NCBI GenBank assembly: GCA_002633005.1 | Contig: NMRA01000337.1 | Span: 1-64,000, forward strand | Source of the DNA: Phoronis australis | Lineage: Eukaryota > Phoronida > Phoronidae | Length of the DNA: 64,000 bases | Direction: 5' to 3' | Shown here: positions 57,301 to 64,000 of the stretch, one piece after another | Numbering within the stretch: the first letter of the stretch is position 1 | Layout: each line of letters opens with the position of its first letter | Program-made: the position numbers and the translations under genes | Notes under the pieces: generated by a model | What the model was told of the DNA's origin: nothing | What the model saw: the letters and a program-made list of their open reading frames with translations, nothing else | The model's database searches: none

Positions 57301-58160
57301 ACTATTTATCACTCATATTCTAATGGAGTCAGTGACATGAACATTCATTCTACCAACAAATAAAGTGCCTTATAATTTTCATGTTATATACTGTTACAGT
57401 AACTATCATAAAGCAAAAGAAATCACAACAGAGTATTTGAGCAATGAAATAAGATGAATTTGAGCAAGTACTATTGTTTGAAATGAGCTTTTACACATTA
57501 CAAGCAAAAATCAGCACAATCCAATTTTAACATTTTTGGTCACATTACAAAAAAAATAATAAGCAAATTAAAACAGCTGGAAATAGCTGATGAAGATTTG
57601 CCATGTAACTAAACCATAAATAAATGAATGAACAAGTATTTATTTAAGGGGACAATACTGGCAAGAAAAGTAATTTTCTAAGATTAGCCTCAGTATGGAA
57701 TCATACTTGGATAGTTGCAGTCTAATGCTTGGGTAACAGAAGTAAATCGCAGTCAACAAATGGCTAACATTTAAGTTTATTTAACTTCAGACTATGGCGA
57801 AATTGGGGATTTGTAACAAAATCACAACACATCAGATTTTGTTATTTTGTCTGGTCAAAGCTAATAATTACAAAAAATCTATCCCATCCATCAAAAATCC
57901 CAAAAATGTGTTTTAGGCTGTAAAACTGATATTGTCCATTTAAAATATTGTACCCATCCTAGACAAGGCATACAAGTTAGTTAATACCGTGAAAAGCTAA
58001 AAAAGAAATGAAACTAATTGACGAGAGAATAGCTAATTAAGTAAGAGTAGAAAACAAGTTCAATTTCTCGTGTGAGAAGGCATCCCTTAAAATATTTAGC
58101 AAAGAGCATATGGTTGTTTTGTAAGAAAACGACTTTCTCAAACTGCTCTGAGGTGCTGGT
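57301..58160. other. Unannotated TFAM intron DNA
   Basis: AT-rich, without a supported gene, repeat boundary or coding frame. Confidence 0.5.
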
Positions 58161-58164
58161 GTGT

Positions 58165-58545
58165 TACAACTATTATTAAAATCTCTTGGTCTATTTACAC
58201 CGACCTCTTGTCTATTTACGCTGTCACAACGCTTCGGTCAGTCTATTCACCGGCCATCATCAGGTGTTCCCGCATTCTTAGAAGAACAAGCACAGATATG
58301 TGGTACACTCATGGTGTGATATTTTTGTCCGAGGCAGGATTCTGTAGTTTCAGAAGTCGTGGGTTCAAATCCTAGCTCGGACAAAAAAAATCACACCATG
58401 AGAGTACCACATATCCGTGCTCGTTCTTCTAAGAATGCAAGAACACCTGACGATGGCCGGAGAATAGACCAACCAAAACATCGTGACACTGTAAATAGAC
58501 AAGAGATCGGTGTAAATAGACCACGAGATTTTAATAACAGTTGTA
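58165..58545. mobile_element. Foldback element with a tRNA-like loop
   Basis: Arms of about 170 bp (58165-58333 and 58376-58545) are inverted repeats, roughly 88-90 percent paired by eye. The inner ends are GTCCGAG and CTCGGAC. The loop carries a tRNA-like 3' half with B box GGTTCAAATCC (58362-58372). It could be two SINE-like units joined head to head around a shared tRNA-like core, or a true foldback transposon. Confidence 0.8.
58327..58382 (+). ncRNA. tRNA-like sequence in the foldback loop (not a complete tRNA)
   Basis: A 7-bp acceptor-like stem GTCCGAG/CTCGGAC encloses 42 nt with a good B box and a T-arm-like GTGGGTTCAAATCCTAG. At 56 nt it is too short for a cloverleaf and lacks a proper D arm, so it is a relic or SINE core. 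Confidence 0.55.
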
Positions 58546-58676
58546 AGAAAACATGAAACAATGATTTCGAATTAATGCAGTCTCCTCTGGTGGGCTATCA
58601 GTAAATAAAAAGCATCAAGCATCACCATACAAATAAGACAGATAGATGGAGATGATGCCATGATAAATGTGTGCAT

Positions 58677-58722
58677 GTGCGTGTGTGTGTGTCTGTGTGT
58701 GTGTGTGTGTGTGTGTGTACGT
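58677..58722. repeat. (GT)n microsatellite
   Basis: About 45 bp of GT repeats with a few interruptions. Just after it, 58755-58930 resembles degraded units of the CTCF-motif repeat (catagcaatatatctgataa, gatcttgcaaagggtttag, ccaccagaggtgacagc twice). Confidence 0.85.
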
Positions 58723-59030
58723 GGGTACATAAAAATTATCCGTAGCTGATATACAAATATGTTCAAAAGTCATCCTCATACATCGTCACATGCATAGCAA
58801 TATATCTGATAAATTTCACAAAAAGATCTTGCAAAGGGTTTAGAACAGACAGTTGGACCATCCACCAGAGGTGACAGCATTGTGTTGCAGACTGTCCACC
58901 AGAGGTAACTGCATTGCGGACCTACATTTACTATTTGGGCACATAAACCTACTTCACGTTAAGCAGAGATGGCCACCAAAGTCACTTGGCACAGACAAAA
59001 TGATCAAGTGAAATTCCAAATTTTACTTAC

Positions 59031-59129
59031 CTGCACACTTGTGCCTGCTGGTCTATCATTCATCTCTTTCTTAAGAAAACAAGCAAATGCCGTAGTCGGT
59101 CTTTTGGGTTTGCCAAGTCGACGCATCAA
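59031..59129 (-). CDS. TFAM: TFAM-like factor, exon opening HMG box B
   Basis: A 99-nt, 33-codon phase-0 exon with acceptor tatatttcaag and donor gtaagtaa. The peptide begins L-M-R-R-L-G-K-P-K-R-P-T-T-A-F, essentially the TFAM box B start L-L-G-K-P-K-R-P-R-S-A-Y, with a following helix containing F-L-K-K-E-M. It links in phase 0 to the small exon at 50589-50645. The intervening 8.4-kb intron carries the 26-bp-TIR element and the Penelope pair. Confidence 0.92.
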
Positions 59130-59222
59130 CTTGAAATATAAAGAATATTACTTCTCACCACAATTGACTCATACACCAGCCTTTGACCAAATGATGGATG
59201 CCACTATCAAAAACAAGTTGAA

Positions 59223-60239
59223 ACAAGACTAACAATGACAATTCCATGTAAAGTTTTACCAGACACATATAGCGAAATCTCATGAATTTCAGACTAAAAT
59301 AATTACAAAACTCATCATTTTTCAAAGGTTTCTGATGTCGCGAATCCCTATAATTCCATAAAACATTGTCTGATGGTAGGCAGTGTATAGGTAATGTAGG
59401 ATGCTAGAAAAATGTCTAATTTGGCCAACTTTGGAATACTGTATCTCAAAAATGGCTGGTTGGATTCGCAATGAAACTTTCACAAACTAAGTTTTATATA
59501 CTGCTCTTCAAAATGCTTTTGGAAATTGTTTTTAAAATGTTCCACTTGTATATGAGGCGTTATTAAAACAGGTCTTACATGATTTTGATGAAAACATTTT
59601 AGAGTTGCATAAAACGAAAACCAAATGATAATTTAGAAGCATTTTTTTGCGATTTTATCTTGACCATCTATAGCATACCAATTTCAGACATGTAATTTAT
59701 CCTATTGTTTTGCAATGAATGTACTTTTCTTTTTTTGGTAAATTTTTCTAAAAAAGCAAGGTCATGTGACCTAATTAGTGGCAGATTGATATGAAGTCAA
59801 AAATCAAAATTCCACAAAATTTCTTCTTTCAGAAAATTTATACCTTAATTGCTGAGTTAAATTCTATAATGTGTAGATACTTGGCTAAATGTACAGGACA
59901 CAAGACACAGGTACATGTTGTACTGCAGTCATATTAGAATGAAAACTACTGCAACAACACTAAAAATTGATGAATTTTTTAATAAAGAGTACGAGGAGTC
60001 AGATGGGCAAGTTCTAATATTCACTTGACACAGCAGCCTAAAAGTGTTTGTGGCAGCACTTGAGATTCGTAGACTCTTGAAATTGAAAAAATTGTACTGA
60101 AATTACAGTGACACATGGCAGACAAAGACACTTTGTGGCTGCCTAAAGTATTGCTCACAGGTGTCTTTGAAAAGCAAGTTTCTGGAAACTGACATGAGTA
60201 GTGATCTCACACGGAATTTTTCTGCACCGACAAAAAATT
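59223..60239. other. Unannotated TFAM intron DNA
   Basis: AT-rich intron sequence with no supported feature. Confidence 0.5.
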
Positions 60240-60870
60240 TTTGTGGTCATATATAGTCAGCATCCCGTCCACCCATTCGTCTGTCTGTCGATCGGTGCAC
60301 CTGTCATCATTTCTTGTCCATCAATTATCTCATGAACTGCTTGGCGGCTCATGATGAAATTTGGTACAGAGGAACTTGGCTAGGATGCGCCAGCACCAGT
60401 TGATTTTCGAACAGATTTGGCTACTGTGGTATCCCATGTTGGACATTTTAGTTTTCGACAAGCCATTCCTTCTGCGTCCATTATCCCAACAACTGCTTGA
60501 CGGATAACAATGAAATTTGGAACAGAGGTACATGACGAGAATGTGCCGGCACCAGTCAATTTTGGGATGGATTCAACTACTATGGAGCCCCCTGTTAGTT
60601 TTCGACTGCTCATTGTTTGTCCATTGATCACCTTGAAACTGCTTAAGGGATCATGATAAGAATTGGCATAGAGAAGATGGCTTGTATGCGCCAGTTGATT
60701 TTCGGACAGATTTGGTTACTGTAGCACCCCCTGCTGGCCCTTTTAGTTTTTGAAGACAGGCAGGTTATTTCAAAATTGCTAGAAGGCACACAATGACACA
60801 ATGATATATGGCAAGGATGGATGCACTGACAGAAGTCCGGTTTCATTTTGATTCGACTACCCTCTTGGAT
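60240..60870. repeat. Second ~150-bp tandem repeat, about four units, CTCF-like motif
   Basis: Recurring blocks: tgatgaaatttggtacagag (60353), aatgaaatttggaacagagg (60510), tgataagaattggcatagag (60655) and a weaker one near 60793, each followed by gccag-tgattttcg-acagatt and then a C-rich motif. The motifs are at 60585 (GAGCCCCCTGTTAG) and 60724 (GCACCCCCTGCTGG), with weaker ones near 60431 and 60862. The sequence differs from the A-B-C family. Confidence 0.7.
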
Positions 60871-61231
60871 GCTTTAGTTTTTGACAACATTCGACAAGTT
60901 CTTGTTCGTCGATCATCTAAGTACTTAACAGATCATCCATGAGGCAATTTCTTGAAGGAGTTTTGAAATAACAAGCACCCCTACAACTGCCATTGACAAT
61001 GCTCATGAAGGGCGCATACCAACATTAACTGAAATTCACAGGAAAGCATGTACAAATTTTTTCCTCATCTGAGGAGCTAATGTTGTGTCTGCTAGACCAT
61101 TGTGGGCTCGCGAAACACTGAAGACCGAAAAAATCTTAGAGAATAGAACCTAGTAATTACCATGAACAATTCCAGCATAATTTAAAAATACTATGGGTGG
61201 TTGCATTTTATATTTCAACCTAGTAATTAAC

Positions 61232-62142
61232 AAGAGCAACGCAGAGCGTTGAAATGGGCCCACGAATGCATTGCAAATGGTGAGTTTTTAGGGTTATTTA
61301 TTTGTATCATAAAAATAGCCACTAGATGGTGCAAAAACATACAATCCATCCAAAACCAGGAACATGCCATATTTCACAAAAATCTGTCAAGGAACTTCAG
61401 AGAAACAAAGGAAAACAGAATAAAATGAAATTTGCCACTAGTGGGCACAGTGTCAATTGGATCCAACTTTGAAGATACTGAGTTAAACGTAAGAAACTAA
61501 AATTGTCACTAGGGGGCACAGCAGTAGTCAGATCTATCCGAAAGTCATCGTCATCTGTAGTCAACATCATATAAATACACTTCCTAAATTAAGTAAAGAT
61601 CCTGCAAACGGTTTAGGAGATGCAGTCCTAGACGCAACAAAAACAAAACTGCCACTAGGAGGCGCCACAGTAGTCGAAATCGTCGGAAAATCGTCAACCG
61701 TCCTCTTTATAGTAAGCAAATACATGCCAATTTTCACAATCATCCTTTGAGCAGTATGGTTGATAGAGGGGTGGACGCAAAAAACAGACTCGAAAACAGT
61801 AAAAATGGCCACTAGGTGGCGTAAACTACGTCAAATCCATCCGAAAACGAGAGGATAGTGTCATCTCACTAATAGGTGCCTACACAGCAAATTTCATGAA
61901 AATCCATTCAAAACTTTTGAAGATATAAGGTAAGCGTAAAAAACTAAAATTGCCACTAGGGGGCACACCGGTAGTCGGATCTGTTCGAAAGTTCGCTCAT
62001 GCCGTCCCATTCATCAATAGAACATATGTGCCAAATTTCATGAACGTATGTCAAAGGGTTTGGAGATAGAGCAGCGGATGCCGGACGGACGCCGCCCGGA
62101 CGGAGATGACGGCATAATGCGTCCACATGTGGGCGCATAAAA
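61232..62142 (+). mobile_element. CTCF-motif higher-order repeat element, short copy
   Basis: Same left end (aagagcaacgcagagcgttg, with CAACGC/GCGTTG hairpin) and right end (hairpin arms TGCGTCCACA/TGTGGGCGCA, 62118-62137) as the long copy, but only six units. Motif starts: 61319, 61435, 61506, 61652 (CCACTAGGAGGCGC), 61809 (CCACTAGGTGGCGT), 61953 (CCACTAGGGGGCAC). A deletion joins two B units near 61460. It lies in a TFAM intron, same orientation as the other copies. Confidence 0.85.
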
Positions 62143-62293
62143 TTTTAGGGGTGTGGGTTGGAGAAATAAAAGAAAAATATGGGCGGTGAGTAAAATATGA
62201 AAGTGCCTTCCCTCTCCTATACTTTTTTGCTGGAACAGCCCTGAAGTAGACAGAATCTCTTGAACAGAATAAAACCATCATGCAGAAACTCAC

Positions 62294-62443
62294 CATTGAC
62301 TTCTTCTTCATTTCTTTTTTATGTTTTTTCTCTTCCACCATATTTTTGTATTCTTCCTTTTCTTCAGCAGTCATGGAATCTTCAAACATTTTTTTTTCTT
62401 CCACATACCTTTTGCGATTCTCTTGTGATTTCTCAAAGAAAGC
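62294..62443 (-). CDS. TFAM: TFAM-like factor, exon with box A helix 3 and basic linker
   Basis: A 150-nt, 50-codon phase-0 exon between acceptor ttttacag and donor gtgagt. It starts AFFEKSQENRKRYVEEKK, the end of HMG box A, and continues into a lysine/glutamate-rich segment ending K-E-M-K-K-K-S-M. This corresponds to the TFAM linker between the two boxes (human: a charged helix followed by K-R-K...M-T-K-K-K-E-L). The highly charged composition is characteristic of that linker. It joins 59031-59129 in phase 0. Confidence 0.88.
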
Positions 62444-63651
62444 CTGTAAAAACGATGAAAACAAGCATTTGTAACTAAATGACCAAAATTTTCCCTACCA
62501 CTGCAGAATGCACGGATATTGAAAACAACATCAAGGTCTGACATTCGTGAATACTGTCCTCTGCTTTGAGCTAATGTGCCATGGGAGACAATGATAGCTA
62601 TGAACAAACAGCCCAGACAACAGTGACAGTAAAGGAGTGCTAAAAGTGGACCTATCTGACCGATAAACAATGTTTACAATAATTTCTCTATTCATTCAGA
62701 CATAAAGTCTAATAAATCTAACAGACCCTTGAAATGGTAGAAAACCGAAAGATAATTTGGAGATGGGGTATTGTCAGAAACAATAATTTGCACCCATGGA
62801 AATAATCTAACAGCATGTACAACTGGTGTTTTTTTCAGTTAGGAATTTAAGGCACATTTGCAGTGTGTCCTCCGACCAGTTAGCCATGCAGAACGAAACC
62901 TATAAATGAAACTAGAGAGCATACACATACGTTTGCAGCCAACAAGTGGCAAGCAAAAATTATTCCACAATTCTCTAACTGTAAAAAAGCCTGTGAAGTA
63001 CAGATGCAACAAAATTATATATCAAGACTTCCGGAAAAACTTACTAAACTTTTTGTCACGTCTATTGTACAGTTGTAGAATAGACCATTTCTTTCTACAG
63101 AGGAATTAAAAAGTGGTCTTGAGCCAAGAATCTGATAATTACTAGCAAAACATCAACCACCAGAACATGAAACTGCCATCGACTGCCAAAAAAACTTTGC
63201 TGATGAGTGATTTTTAAAATGTTTTTTCACAAAGTCGTTTGAATCCTTGCCATAGTCAATGTTGACAAAAAATTAATTAAAGAAAAATTTGTTGGACTAG
63301 GACATAATATGTTGGAGAAGTGAAATTCTATCTTTCATGAAATAAAAGTTGCAACAATTAAATGCTATGCCGTACTTATAATTTGAGTCTTGAGAAATTG
63401 GAAGAATTCATGTAAGAAGCCTCTGATATAAAGATTGGCAATTAATTTTGTCTGAAACAGGCAAAATTTTACCGTTGGTGTTTTGAGGCTGCTGTTAATT
63501 CGATGAAAAATGTTTTCAGACCTAATTCCTTGACTGGTGGTGTAGTCATTTGCCGTGAGGTGCTAGAATGTGTACCTACCAAAGTTGGTAAATAATGAAC
63601 AGAGTTTAAAAAAGTTTGTTAACTACCAACTTCACAAAAGCATTACCATAC
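62444..63651. other. TFAM intron without visible features
   Basis: The 1.2-kb intron between TFAM exons; AT-rich, no repeat or gene I can support. Confidence 0.6.
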
Positions 63652-63722
63652 CTGTTTTTCTAGAGGCGGAAGAATTTTCCATTTTTGACCAGCGAGTTTC
63701 ATGATTCCAACAGCCTTAATGC
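63652..63722 (-). CDS. TFAM: TFAM-like mitochondrial HMG-box factor, internal exon (end of HMG box A)
   Basis: A 71-nt exon with acceptor tgttgtag and donor gtatgg: two bases of a split codon, then 23 codons containing K-L-A-G-Q-K-W-K-I-L-P-P-L-E-K-Q. This is the last half of an HMG box (helix 2 and the start of helix 3, W-K-x-L-P-x-x-E-K). The exon joins 62294-62443 in phase 0. The mitochondrial presequence and the first part of box A must lie in exons beyond 64000. TFAM binds, bends and packages mitochondrial DNA and starts its transcription. Confidence 0.85.
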
Positions 63723-63943
63723 CTACAACAAATGCATTGAACCAGGAAATAAATACACGGCACTGGAAACTTAATGCAGTATTCTAAGAAATCAAACCTA
63801 CACTAAATAAAAATTAGAAAAATAATATGATGGAAGGTGGTGCCTTGGTTACAGGCAAAAACCAACAATTAGTGTTAAAAACTCTGACCATTTTCACGAT
63901 GACTGAAAGTTCGGTATTTTGAATATAACGTTACAGAACAACT

Positions 63944-63991
63944 AGTAAAATAAAATAAAATAAAATAAAATAAAATAAAATAAAATAAAAA
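63944..63991. repeat. (AAAAT)n pentanucleotide repeat
   Basis: About nine units of taaaa near the right edge, in the TFAM intron upstream of the first visible exon. Confidence 0.9.
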
Positions 63992-64000
63992 AGGTCACTA

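Noticed and set aside
60330-60846. Overlapping minus-strand frames of 67-83 codons with repeated peptide-like blocks.
   Set aside because: They are translations of the ~150-bp tandem repeat, in shifting frames, with no common protein.

Overview
This is animal nuclear DNA. It is AT-rich, has spliced genes with GT-AG introns of 1.5-19 kb, no operons, and a very heavy load of nested transposable elements. Gene content and element families (Ty3/gypsy, Penelope with a GIY-YIG domain, THAP/TTAA DNA transposons, hAT, a tRNA-derived SINE) suggest an invertebrate, probably marine; I cannot name the species. Isolated n bases show a draft assembly.

Two host genes can be reconstructed, both on the minus strand. 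(1) The 5' half of an ABCC1/MRP1-like ABC transporter: coding exons at 39360-39389 (start codon), 20641-20817, 18618-18740, 10091-10228, 8956-9084, then a 62-nt exon present in two identical copies (6301-6362 and 4663-4724), then 735-866. The gene runs off the left edge. Together the exons encode the five-helix N-terminal domain TMD0 and the linker leading into the first ABC transmembrane domain. (2) A TFAM-like mitochondrial transcription factor: exons at 63652-63722, 62294-62443, 59031-59129, 50589-50645 and 48316-48441 (stop codon), covering most of HMG box A, the basic linker, HMG box B and the C-tail. Its first exon or exons lie beyond the right edge. All exon phases agree. A possible third, very small plus-strand gene sits at 42916-43137.

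The rest is introns and intergenic DNA filled with mobile elements. ABCC intron 1 holds a 10-kb Ty3/gypsy element (22478-32544, 139-bp LTRs, 5-bp target duplication CATTG) that carries a THAP/TTAA transposon and a hAT-like transposon inside it. It also holds a second, internally deleted gypsy (34400-38200) and other repeats. The long TFAM intron between boxes holds a 2.4-kb element with perfect 26-bp terminal inverted repeats (50895-53322) and a head-to-head pair of Penelope elements (53440-57300), one of them split by a 1668-bp TTAA-flanked element.

The most unusual feature is a repeat family at three loci (1180-4500, 48757-50514, 61232-62142). It consists of roughly 147-bp units of three alternating types (A-B-C), each carrying a near-consensus CTCF-type motif of the form CCACTAGGKGGCRC. 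The two younger copies share precise ends, and a compensated hairpin marks the right end of all three, so it looks like a mobile element that spreads regularly spaced CTCF-like sites through introns. A second roughly 150-bp repeat at 60240-60870 carries related motifs.
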